Below are positions 1 through 6,145 of a stretch of 11,061 nt of DNA, piece after piece. How positions within the stretch are numbered: position 1 is the stretch's first letter; each line of letters begins with the position of its first letter. The notes under the pieces are model-generated. The model made no database searches. It had not been told where the DNA came from and saw nothing but the letters and a program-made list of their open reading frames with translations. The position numbers and the translations under genes are program-made. Origin of the DNA: Fen-999 sp964469455 (GTDB taxonomy: Bacteria > Pseudomonadota > Gammaproteobacteria > Burkholderiales > Rhodocyclaceae). The stretch spans positions 1 through 11,061 of the forward strand of contig CAYXZX010000090.1 of assembly GCA_964469455.1 (NCBI GenBank). Reading direction: 5' to 3'.

Positions 1-29
1 TTGCGTCCGAACGATCGTTATGAATAAAA

Positions 30-43
30 TTGATTTACATCAA
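30..43. promoter_or_regulatory. Perfect FNR/ANR-type box upstream of the cytochrome c4-like gene
   Basis: The bases read TTGAT-TTAC-ATCAA, an exact match to the TTGAT-N4-ATCAA consensus of the Crp/FNR family (FNR, ANR and DNR-type oxygen or nitric-oxide regulators). It lies 71 bases before the cytochrome start codon, in a stretch (21-60) with only 6 G or C in 40 bases, against a GC-rich background. The site centre is near 36.5. A class II arrangement (centre at -41.5) would put transcription start near 78, but I see no convincing -10 hexamer there, so activation or repression cannot be decided by eye. Which regulator binds is inference. Confidence 0.7.
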
Positions 44-50
44 TGTAAAT
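33..50. promoter_or_regulatory. Perfect 8-bp inverted repeat overlapping the FNR-type box
   Basis: ATTTACAT-CA-ATGTAAAT is a perfect inverted repeat with 8-base arms and a 2-base centre. It shares 11 bases with the FNR-type box, and its centre is shifted 5 bp downstream. The left arm also contains TTTACA, a 5-of-6 match to a sigma-70 -35 element. It could be the operator of a second regulator competing with the FNR-type protein, or an accidental extension of the box. No known regulator is assigned. Confidence 0.4.
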
Positions 51-114
51 AATAATTCATCAGTAAGTCAAGCGCCCGGACAACAAACAACGCATCGGAG
101 GGAGGACTGGCAAG

Positions 115-780
115 ATGGGCAATAAACTGTTTGCAGGCATCGTGGCGAGCGCATCGTTGCTGGCGTGGGGATCACCTGGCGCCGCCGGAAACCCGGAGGC
201 GGGACAACAAAAGGCCGCCGCCTGCATGGCCTGCCATGGCGCCGACGGCAACAGCCCGCCCCTGCCGCCGCCAACCGAACAATGGCCCAAACTAGCCGGA
301 CAACTGCCCGACTACTTGCTTAAGCAGTTGCACGACTTCAAGGCCGGCCGGCGCTCCAACGAGCAGATGTCGCCCCAGGCCCAGGCCGTGAGCGATGCCG
401 ACATGGCGGATATCGCGGCCTACTTCGCCAGCCAGAAAATCGGGTCCAACGAGGCTGGCAACAAGGATCTGCTGGCGCAGGGAGAAAGCATTTTCCACAA
501 GGGCAAAGGTCGTCCGCATCCTGTTCCCGCCTGCATCGGCTGTCATGGGCCAAACGGTATCGGCAATCGGGACTGGGCCAAGATCATGAGCAAGATGCCC
601 ACGGTGCTCGCGCCCGCCATCGGTGGACAGCACGCCTCGTACATCGCCAAGCAGTTGAAATCCTACCGGGACGGCTCGCGCAACAACGACGTGGCCCACG
701 TCATGCGTGACATTGCCCGGCGTCTCGATGACAAGGACATCGACGCCGTCTCCGAGTATCTGGCTGGCCTGAGCCGGTAG
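115..780 (+). CDS. Di-heme cytochrome c4-like protein
   Basis: Periplasmic c-type cytochrome of the c4 family, which passes electrons from the quinol-oxidising side of the chain to terminal oxidases such as cbb3. The 221-residue product starts with a signal peptide (about residues 1-24, hydrophobic core near 5-18, A-rich end). It then carries two class I cytochrome domains, each with a CxxCH heme site: CMACH at 37-41 and CIGCH at 140-144. Likely axial methionines are M85 and M197. The repeated halves, each ending in an aromatic-rich helix (IAAYFA near 100-105, VSEYLA near 212-217), are typical of c4. The ATG is preceded by a strong GGAGG at 101-105. A proline-rich insert (residues 48-53) follows the first heme site. 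ctaB follows after 12 bp and is probably in the same transcript. An FNR-type box lies upstream. Family assignment is firm; the exact redox partner is inference. Confidence 0.93.
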   Translation: MGNKLFAGIVASASLLAWGSPGAAGNPEAGQQKAAACMACHGADGNSPPLPPPTEQWPKLAGQLPDYLLKQLHDFKAGRRSNEQMSPQAQAVSDADMADIAAYFASQKIGSNEAGNKDLLAQGESIFHKGKGRPHPVPACIGCHGPNGIGNRDWAKIMSKMPTVLAPAIGGQHASYIAKQLKSYRDGSRNNDVAHVMRDIARRLDDKDIDAVSEYLAGLSR

Positions 781-792
781 GAAGGAGGCCTC

Positions 793-1683
793 ATGTCCGT
801 CGCCACTCCCCGCCCCCTCTCGGCCATTCAGCGCATTGCCGCATTTGCCGAACTGTGCAAACCGCGCGTCAACACGCTGATCGTGTTCACCGCCATGATC
901 GGCATGCTGCTGGCGGCGCCCGGTTTCCCGCCGCTCGCCACCTTCCTGGTTGCTTCGGTCGGTATCGCCTTGGTGGCTGGCGCGGCGGCCGCCATCAACT
1001 GCCTGGTCGAACGAACGGTGGACGCGCGCATGGCGCGCACCAGCGCCCGCGCCACGGCCCGCGGCGAGATATCGCCGGCCGAAACGTTGCTGCTCGCCCT
1101 CGCGGTGGGAGGGATCGGCCTCGTCCTGCTGCATGCGTTTGTCAACGACTTGACCATGTGGCTGACACTGGCCACTTTCCTTGGCTATGCGGTGATCTAT
1201 ACGGCGATTCTCAAGCCTGCTACACCCATGAACATCGTCATTGGCGGCGCCTCCGGCGCCATGCCGCCCGTACTGGGCTGGGCAGCGATGACCGGCGAGG
1301 TCAGCGTGGAAGCGATGGCCCTGTTCCTGATCATCTTCATGTGGACACCCCCGCACTTCTGGGCGCTGGCCTGTTACCGAAAGGATGAGTACGCAGTGGC
1401 GGGCCTGCCGATGCTGCCAGTCACGCACGGCGTGCCTTTTACCTGCCGCCATATCCTGCTCTATACGGTCTTCCTGACGGTCGCCAGTCTCCTGCCGGTT
1501 TGGCTGGGCATGAGTGGCTTGATTTATTGCGCGATCGTCGTCTGCCTCGACGCGGGGTTCCTGTGGCTGGCGCTCCAGATGTGCCGTGGTTACAGCGACG
1601 GCCTGGCACGCCGCACCTTCAGGTATTCGATCATTTACCTGACCCTGTTGTTCGCGGCGCTGTTCCTAGATCGCCTCGTCTAA
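793..1683 (+). CDS. ctaB: Protoheme IX farnesyltransferase (heme O synthase)
   Basis: Integral inner-membrane prenyltransferase of the UbiA superfamily. It joins farnesyl diphosphate to heme B to give heme O, the cofactor (or heme A precursor) of heme-copper oxidases. At 296 residues it has the family's usual length and multiple hydrophobic segments. The prenyl-diphosphate/Mg motif is at N69-x3-E73-x3-D77, followed by MxRT (80-83). Glutamate at the second position is also what I recall for betaproteobacterial homologues. Other landmarks are the TPMNIVIGGASGAMPPVLGW region (144-163), the WTPPHFW motif (184-190), and the KDEYAVAGLPMLP loop (197-209). The start has a very strong ribosome-binding site, AAGGAGG at 782-788, four bases from the ATG. 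No oxidase subunits, ctaA or ctaG lie in the window. The gene ends 11 bp from the convergent mpl stop, with no obvious terminator between. Confidence 0.96.
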   Translation: MSVATPRPLSAIQRIAAFAELCKPRVNTLIVFTAMIGMLLAAPGFPPLATFLVASVGIALVAGAAAAINCLVERTVDARMARTSARATARGEISPAETLLLALAVGGIGLVLLHAFVNDLTMWLTLATFLGYAVIYTAILKPATPMNIVIGGASGAMPPVLGWAAMTGEVSVEAMALFLIIFMWTPPHFWALACYRKDEYAVAGLPMLPVTHGVPFTCRHILLYTVFLTVASLLPVWLGMSGLIYCAIVVCLDAGFLWLALQMCRGYSDGLARRTFRYSIIYLTLLFAALFLDRLV

Positions 1684-1694
1684 GGGTCAGGCCA

Positions 1695-3047
1695 TCAGGG
1701 CGTAGCGCGCAACCGGTCGAGCAGTTTCTGGTGGATGCTGCCAAAGCCGCCGTTGCTCATCACCAGGACATGGTCGCCTTCGCGCGCATCGGCGGCAATG
1801 GCGGCCACCAGCGCCTCTATGTCGTCGAAAGTGCGCGCCTTGCCGGCAATCGGCGCCAAGGCCTCGGCGGCATCCCATCCCAGCTTGGCCGAATAGCAGA
1901 ACACGCGATCGGCGTCGCCAAGGCTGCCTGGCAGTTGCGCCTTCATGGTGCCGAGTTTCATGGTATTCGAGCGCGGTTCGAGCACAGCAAGGATGCGCGC
2001 CCTGCCAACCCGGCTGCGCAGTCCCTCGATGGTGGCGGCAATCGCGGTCGGGTGATGGGCGAAGTCGTCATAGACCGTCACTCCGCGCACCGTGCCGCGA
2101 ACCTCGAGTCGCCGCTTGACTCCCGGAAAAGTGGCGATGGCAGCCAGTCCAACTTCGACCGGCACGCCGGCGTGGCGGGCCGCCACCAGCGCCGCGACGG
2201 CGTTGGCGCGGTTGTGGGCGCCCGGCAGGTCCAGTTTCGTCGCACCGATCGGCGTGCCGCCATGGCTGACTTTGAAAACGCCGGTTGCGTCGGGCTCGCC
2301 GGCGCGCCAGCCGTCGGCAGTGTTGAATTGCTCGACGGGCGTCCAGCAGCCGCGTTTGAGCACTCGCGCCAACGATGCCTCGGCACCGTTGGCGACGATC
2401 TGGCCGTTGCGCGGCAACGTCCGCACCAAATGATGGAATTGCGTCTCGATCGCAGCAAGATCTTGAAAGATATCGGCATGATCGAACTCGAGGTTGTTTA
2501 GAATCGCCGTGCGTGGCCGGTAGTGGACAAATTTCGAGCGCTTGTCGCAGAAGGCCGTGTCGTATTCGTCGGCCTCGATGACGAAAAAGGGTGAATCCTC
2601 CAGTCGGGCGGAAACCCCAAAGCCCTGTGGCACGCCGCCAACCAGAAAGGAAGGCTTGAGACCCGCCTCCTCCAGTATCCAGGCCAGCATCGCTGTCGTG
2701 GTCGTCTTGCCGTGGGTGCCGGCGACGCCCAGCACCCATTTTCCCTGGAGGATATTCTCAGCCAGCCATTGCGGCCCGGAAACGTAGGGCAGATTCCGGT
2801 CGAGAATCTCTTCGAGCAGGGGATTGCCACGCGATATGGCATTGCCGACCACGAACAGATCGGGCGCGAGCGCAACCTGGGCGGCGTCGTAACCTTCCGC
2901 AAGAACGATGCCTTGCTCTTCAAGCTGCGTGCTCATCGGCGGATAGACATTGGCGTCGCAGCCAGTCACCTCGTGGCCAGCCGCGCGCGCCAGGAGCGCA
3001 ATTCCGCCCATGAAGGTGCCACAGATGCCGAGAATATGGATGTGCAT
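1695..3047 (-). CDS. mpl: UDP-N-acetylmuramate:L-alanyl-gamma-D-glutamyl-meso-diaminopimelate ligase
   Basis: Cytoplasmic murein-recycling ligase. It attaches the recovered tripeptide L-Ala-gamma-D-Glu-meso-DAP to UDP-MurNAc using ATP, feeding the peptidoglycan precursor pool. The 450-residue product (close to the E. coli Mpl length) has a Rossmann-like N terminus starting HIHILGICGTFMGG. The Mur-ligase ATP loop GTHGKTTT is at 110-117, followed by IEADEYDTAF and LNNLEFDHADIF, then the C-terminal VYDDFAHHPTAI segment. ICGTFMGG and the tripeptide-ligase style EADEYDTAF favour Mpl over MurC, and no division/cell-wall cluster surrounds it. The ATG at 3047 begins exactly at the conserved N terminus but has no clear Shine-Dalgarno. 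It is divergent from the hypothetical gene at 3104 and convergent with ctaB. On its strand a TAGAAT hexamer (3089-3084) could be a -10 element giving a leader of roughly 30 bases. Confidence 0.95.
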   Translation of the reverse strand: MHIHILGICGTFMGGIALLARAAGHEVTGCDANVYPPMSTQLEEQGIVLAEGYDAAQVALAPDLFVVGNAISRGNPLLEEILDRNLPYVSGPQWLAENILQGKWVLGVAGTHGKTTTTAMLAWILEEAGLKPSFLVGGVPQGFGVSARLEDSPFFVIEADEYDTAFCDKRSKFVHYRPRTAILNNLEFDHADIFQDLAAIETQFHHLVRTLPRNGQIVANGAEASLARVLKRGCWTPVEQFNTADGWRAGEPDATGVFKVSHGGTPIGATKLDLPGAHNRANAVAALVAARHAGVPVEVGLAAIATFPGVKRRLEVRGTVRGVTVYDDFAHHPTAIAATIEGLRSRVGRARILAVLEPRSNTMKLGTMKAQLPGSLGDADRVFCYSAKLGWDAAEALAPIAGKARTFDDIEALVAAIAADAREGDHVLVMSNGGFGSIHQKLLDRLRATP

Positions 3048-3103
3048 GGCGGTGACAAGACCAGCGTGCGATAATGGACTTGCATTCTACTCGCGAGGCG
3101 GCC
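3048..3103. promoter_or_regulatory. Divergent intergenic region with candidate -10 elements for both strands
   Basis: This 56-bp gap separates mpl (leftward) from the hypothetical gene (rightward) and must hold at least the mpl promoter. On the plus strand GATAAT (3070-3075) matches the sigma-70 -10 at five of six positions. On the minus strand TAGAAT (3089-3084) also matches at five of six. Neither has a good -35 at 16-18 bp: GTGACA at 3052-3057 is only 12 bp from GATAAT. The assignment is tentative and based on hexamer matching by eye. Confidence 0.3.
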
Positions 3104-3694
3104 ATGCCCAGACGGAAGCCCAGTCCCAGTCCGCAAAGCACATCGCATCGGCGCCAGTCCATCGCCAGTTTGGCCGCACGCCTGATGGCAGAGGACGGGA
3201 TCGGTGATTACGGGCTGGCGAAGCGCAAGGCCGCACGAACGGTGGGCCCCACCGAAAACGAAACCTTGCCCAGCAACGAGGAAGTGGCAGCCGAACTCAG
3301 GGCTTATCTGGCCCTGTTTCAGGAGGGCGAACATGCCGACCGGCTTCGGCGGTTGCGCGAGGTCGCGGTCGAGGCTATGAAGTTCCTGAAGGATTTCCGC
3401 CCCTATCTGACCGGCGCCGTACTTGACGGAACTGCGGGCCGCTACGCGGAGGTCGAACTGGAACTGTTTGCCGATAGCGCCAAGGATGTAGAGATCTTTC
3501 TCCTGTCGCACGGTATCGCATACGACCACGTCAGGCGCCACCGACATCTTCCCGATGGCCCCGAAGCGATCCTGCGCATGACATTGCAGGATGAGGATGT
3601 CGTTCTCGCCATCCATCCATATCAAGCCGAAAGGCAGAATTCGGCTCACGGTCGGGCCAACACTCCTGCAGTTACAGCCTTGCTCGCCGACTAG
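3104..3694 (+). CDS. Conserved hypothetical protein, possible degenerate nucleotidyltransferase fold
   Basis: Function unknown. The 196-residue product is cytoplasmic, with no signal peptide or membrane segment. It has a basic, serine/proline-rich N terminus (about residues 1-18), then a helical part with the AARLMAEDGIGDYGLAKRKA segment (near 24-43), which resembles proteins I recall from Betaproteobacteria. The second half contains LTGAVLDGTAGRYAEVELEL. That pattern (small residues, a glycine turn, then alternating acidic and hydrophobic residues) recalls the metal-binding strand of nucleotidyltransferases, but glutamates sit where aspartates are expected. This resemblance is inference. I chose ATG 3104 because GAGG at 3095-3098 sits five bases before it. 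The ATG at 3074 would add ten residues but lacks a ribosome-binding site and overlaps a -10-like sequence. It heads the rightward run toward aroQ, 44 bp away. Confidence 0.75.
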   Translation: MPRRKPSPSPQSTSHRRQSIASLAARLMAEDGIGDYGLAKRKAARTVGPTENETLPSNEEVAAELRAYLALFQEGEHADRLRRLREVAVEAMKFLKDFRPYLTGAVLDGTAGRYAEVELELFADSAKDVEIFLLSHGIAYDHVRRHRHLPDGPEAILRMTLQDEDVVLAIHPYQAERQNSAHGRANTPAVTALLAD

Positions 3695-3738
3695 ACACGA
3701 GTAGACAAGTTGTGGTCATTTGAGGCAAACTTGCGGCC

Positions 3739-4242
3739 ATGTCCAAGTTAAATGGCAACAAATCCGGCGAGACTCCTAAGACCCAGCATCGGCTGCAACG
3801 GGCTCGCATACTGGTTTTGCACGGTCCGAATCTCAATCTGCTGGGTCGCCGAGAGCCGGGAATCTACGGGAGCGCGACGCTTGCCGACGTTCATACGGCG
3901 ATGGAATCCCGCGCACACGCCCGAGGCGTGCAGATCGAGAGTTTCCAGAGCAACTCGGAAGGCGAACTGATCGACCGCATCCAGTCTGCGGCCACCGAAG
4001 GAATCGAGTTCATCGTCATCAACCCGGGCGCCTACAGCCACACCAGCATTGCCATTCCCGATGCGCTGCGCGGCGTCGCGATTCCCTATATTGAGGTACA
4101 TATCTCCAACATTCACGCCCGTGAAGCTTTCCGGCATCACTCGCACTTTTCCGCCAGCGCAGTTGGCGTCATCTGCGGCCTCGGGATTCAGGGTTACGAA
4201 CTGGCACTCGACGCCGCCCTGACCCGCATCAAACCGACCTAA
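3739..4242 (+). CDS. aroQ: 3-dehydroquinate dehydratase, type II
   Basis: Cytoplasmic shikimate-pathway enzyme that removes water from 3-dehydroquinate to give 3-dehydroshikimate; type II enzymes form dodecamers. The product shows the family signature ILVLHGPNLNLLGRREPGIYG (residues 24-44) with the catalytic tyrosine at Y43. It also has INPGAYSHTSIAI (94-106; N95 and H101 in the active site) and EVHISNIHAREAFRHHS (119-135) with the acid/base histidine H121. At 167 residues it is about 20 longer than usual because of a basic N-terminal extension before the first strand. No ATG, GTG or TTG lies between codon 1 and the conserved region, so the extension seems real. The nearest Shine-Dalgarno (TGAGG, 3721-3725) is unusually far, 13 bases from the ATG. 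It precedes accB by 52 bp, the conserved aroQ-accB-accC order of many proteobacteria. Confidence 0.95.
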   Translation: MSKLNGNKSGETPKTQHRLQRARILVLHGPNLNLLGRREPGIYGSATLADVHTAMESRAHARGVQIESFQSNSEGELIDRIQSAATEGIEFIVINPGAYSHTSIAIPDALRGVAIPYIEVHISNIHAREAFRHHSHFSASAVGVICGLGIQGYELALDAALTRIKPT

Positions 4243-4254
4243 TCAGAAACCACC

Positions 4255-4272
4255 GGCGGAACACGTTCCGCC
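4255..4272 (+). promoter_or_regulatory. Perfect stem-loop or operator-like palindrome in the aroQ-accB gap
   Basis: GGCGGAAC-AC-GTTCCGCC is a perfect inverted repeat with 8-base arms. As RNA it would form at least a 7-bp GC-rich stem with a CACG tetraloop. It ends 11 bases before the accB Shine-Dalgarno AGGAG (4284-4288) and 22 bases before the start codon. No run of T follows, so a classical intrinsic terminator is unlikely. An attenuator, mRNA-stabilising hairpin, or protein-binding operator controlling accBC are the alternatives. Confidence 0.45.
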
Positions 4273-4294
4273 CCAGACTTAGCAGGAGTTCAGC

Positions 4295-4765
4295 ATGGAC
4301 CTGAGAAAACTCAAGACCTTGATCGACCTCGTCCAGAATTCGGGGATTTCCGAACTGGAAATCAGCGAAGGCGAAGAGAGGATCAGGATCGCGAAACACG
4401 CGACCCCGGCGTCCGGAACGACAACGGTGATGATGGGCGGGCCGATGATGGCCCCGACAGCCTCGCCTGCGCCGGGGTCCGCGCATTCATCAACGCCGGT
4501 CAGCATGGAGACCGCACCTGCCGAACCCGAGGGCCATCCGGTCAAGGCGCCCATGGTCGGTACGTTCTATCGGGCGGGCAGTCCGGGCGCTCCGGCATTT
4601 GTCGAGGTTGGCCAATCCGTGAAGCAGGGCGATACCTTGTGCATCATCGAGGCCATGAAACTGATGAACGAAATCGAAGCCAACGCTTCTGGCACGATCA
4701 AGGCCATCCTCGTGGACAATGGCCAGCCGGTCGAATTTGATCAGCCACTGTTCATTATTGGCTGA
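4295..4765 (+). CDS. accB: Biotin carboxyl carrier protein of acetyl-CoA carboxylase
   Basis: Carrier subunit of acetyl-CoA carboxylase. Its biotin is carboxylated by AccC and hands the carboxyl group to the AccAD transferase, making malonyl-CoA for fatty-acid synthesis. The 156-residue product has an N-terminal helical segment (1-35), a flexible Ala/Pro/Ser/Met-rich linker (about 36-80), and a C-terminal biotinyl domain (about 81-156). The biotinylation motif EAMKLMNE (119-126) has the biotinylated lysine at K122. The GTFYRAGSPGAPAFVEVGQ thumb-type region (89-107), typical of bacterial AccB, is present. The length matches the family. The ATG has AGGAG (4284-4288) six bases upstream. accC follows after 19 bp and the two are expected to be co-transcribed. 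A perfect stem-loop lies just upstream. accA and accD are not in the window, as is usual. Confidence 0.97.
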   Translation: MDLRKLKTLIDLVQNSGISELEISEGEERIRIAKHATPASGTTTVMMGGPMMAPTASPAPGSAHSSTPVSMETAPAEPEGHPVKAPMVGTFYRAGSPGAPAFVEVGQSVKQGDTLCIIEAMKLMNEIEANASGTIKAILVDNGQPVEFDQPLFIIG

Positions 4766-4784
4766 GTTAGACAAAGATAACCTC

Positions 4785-6143
4785 ATGTTCGAGAAAGTTC
4801 TAATCGCAAACCGTGGTGAAATCGCGCTCAGGGTCCTTCGCGCCTGTCGAGAACTCGGCATCCGGACCGTAGCCGTGCATTCGACCGCCGACGCCGAAGC
4901 AAAGTATGTCAAGCTGGCCGACGAGTCCGTCTGTATTGGTCCTGCCTCGTCCGGGCAGAGCTACCTGAATATCCCTGCCATCATCTCCGCCGCAGAAGTC
5001 ACTGATTCCGAAGCGATTCACCCGGGATACGGCTTCCTCTCCGAGAATGCCGATTTTGCTGAGCGGGTGGAGAAGTCCGGGTTCACCTTCATCGGTCCCC
5101 GCGCGGAAACCATCCGCCTGATGGGCGACAAGGTGTCAGCCAAAGACGCCATGAAAGCCGCCGGTGTACCGTGCGTTCCCGGTTCTGAGGGAGCTTTACC
5201 AGAAGATAGCAAGGAAATTGTCAAAATTGCCCGCACGATCGGCTACCCTGTCATCATCAAGGCAGCGGGTGGGGGTGGCGGGCGCGGCATGCGCGTGGTG
5301 CACACCGAGGCCGCCCTGATCAACGCAGTCAACATGACGCGTGCGGAGGCGCAAGCTGCTTTCGGCAATCCCGTCGTTTACATGGAGAAATTCCTGGAGA
5401 ACCCCCGCCACATCGAAATCCAGGTGATGGCCGACAATTTCAAGAACGCCGTCTGGCTCTCGGAGCGGGACTGCTCGATGCAGCGCCGGCATCAGAAAGT
5501 GATCGAGGAGGCGCCCGCGCCCGAGGTGAATCGCCGGCTGATCAACCGGATTGGTGATCGTTGCGCCGAGGCATGCCGCAAGATCGGCTATCGCGGTGCC
5601 GGAACGTTCGAGTTCCTTTATGAAGACGGCGAGTTCTACTTCATCGAGATGAATACCCGGGTGCAAGTCGAGCACCCCGTTACCGAGCTCGTCACCGGCA
5701 TAGACATTGTTCAAACGCAGATACGCGTGGCAGCCGGCGAAAAGCTGTGGTTCAAGCAGCGCGACATCGAGGTCAAAGGGCATGCGCTTGAATGCCGCAT
5801 CTGTGCCGAAGATCCATTCAAATTCACACCATCTCCAGGAAAGATCACTAACTGGCACCCTCCAGGAGGACCGGGAATCCGCGTCGACTCGCATGTTTAC
5901 TCCGGCTATACCGTCCCATCGCATTACGACTCGATGATCGCCAAGCTGATTTCCTACGGAGACACCCGCGAACAGGCGATCCGGCGCATGCGTATCGCCT
6001 TGTCGGAAATGATGGTCGACGGTATCAAGACCAATATTCCGCTCCACCAGGAGTTGATGCTCGACGAGCGATTCATCAAGGGCGGGACGAGCATTCACTA
6101 TCTCGAAGGGAAGCTGGCCGCTCGCGAGGAGTTGAAGGGTTAG
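4785..6143 (+). CDS. accC: Biotin carboxylase subunit of acetyl-CoA carboxylase
   Basis: ATP-grasp enzyme that carboxylates the biotin on AccB with bicarbonate and ATP. The 452-residue product begins MFEKVLIANRGEIALR, the family N terminus. The frame stays open upstream to an ATG at 4719, but that would add 22 residues overlapping accB, so 4785 is preferred even though no clear Shine-Dalgarno precedes it. Domains: N-terminal Rossmann-like part (1-110), ATP-grasp (about 115-330) with the glycine-rich loop AGGGGGRGM (161-169), and a C-terminal biotin-carboxylase domain. Residues in the catalytic positions known from E. coli fall at identical numbers: K116, K159, H209, E288, R292 and R338. This indicates an intact, active enzyme. 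It is separated from prmA by only 2 bp. Confidence 0.97.
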   Translation: MFEKVLIANRGEIALRVLRACRELGIRTVAVHSTADAEAKYVKLADESVCIGPASSGQSYLNIPAIISAAEVTDSEAIHPGYGFLSENADFAERVEKSGFTFIGPRAETIRLMGDKVSAKDAMKAAGVPCVPGSEGALPEDSKEIVKIARTIGYPVIIKAAGGGGGRGMRVVHTEAALINAVNMTRAEAQAAFGNPVVYMEKFLENPRHIEIQVMADNFKNAVWLSERDCSMQRRHQKVIEEAPAPEVNRRLINRIGDRCAEACRKIGYRGAGTFEFLYEDGEFYFIEMNTRVQVEHPVTELVTGIDIVQTQIRVAAGEKLWFKQRDIEVKGHALECRICAEDPFKFTPSPGKITNWHPPGGPGIRVDSHVYSGYTVPSHYDSMIAKLISYGDTREQAIRRMRIALSEMMVDGIKTNIPLHQELMLDERFIKGGTSIHYLEGKLAAREELKG

Positions 6144-6145
6144 GC

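Noticed and set aside
292..1452. A 386-codon open frame on the minus strand across the cytochrome and ctaB genes
   Set aside because: It is antisense to two firmly recognised genes, and its product is low-complexity in Arg, Gly, His and Asp with no recognisable domain, as expected from GC-rich shadow frames.
1500..2501. A 333-codon plus-strand frame antisense to mpl
   Set aside because: It covers the end of ctaB and most of mpl, shows no motif, and has the arginine/glycine-rich composition of a shadow frame.
2966..3649. A 227-codon minus-strand frame opposite the hypothetical gene at 3104
   Set aside because: It overlaps the mpl start region in another frame. The plus-strand gene has a ribosome-binding site, GC-rich third codon positions and a sequence resembling a known betaproteobacterial family.
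3692..3738. Direct repeat TAGACA (3692 and 3702) and the CAAGTT...AACTTG inverted repeat (3706-3733) in the gap before aroQ
   Set aside because: The arms are only six bases, the loop is 16 bases, and the direct repeat starts with a stop codon. Both are within chance expectation.
5196..6098. A 300-codon minus-strand frame antisense to accC
   Set aside because: accC is intact with every catalytic residue in place. The antisense frame has no domain and is rich in His, Asp and Leu, typical of the reverse reading of this gene.
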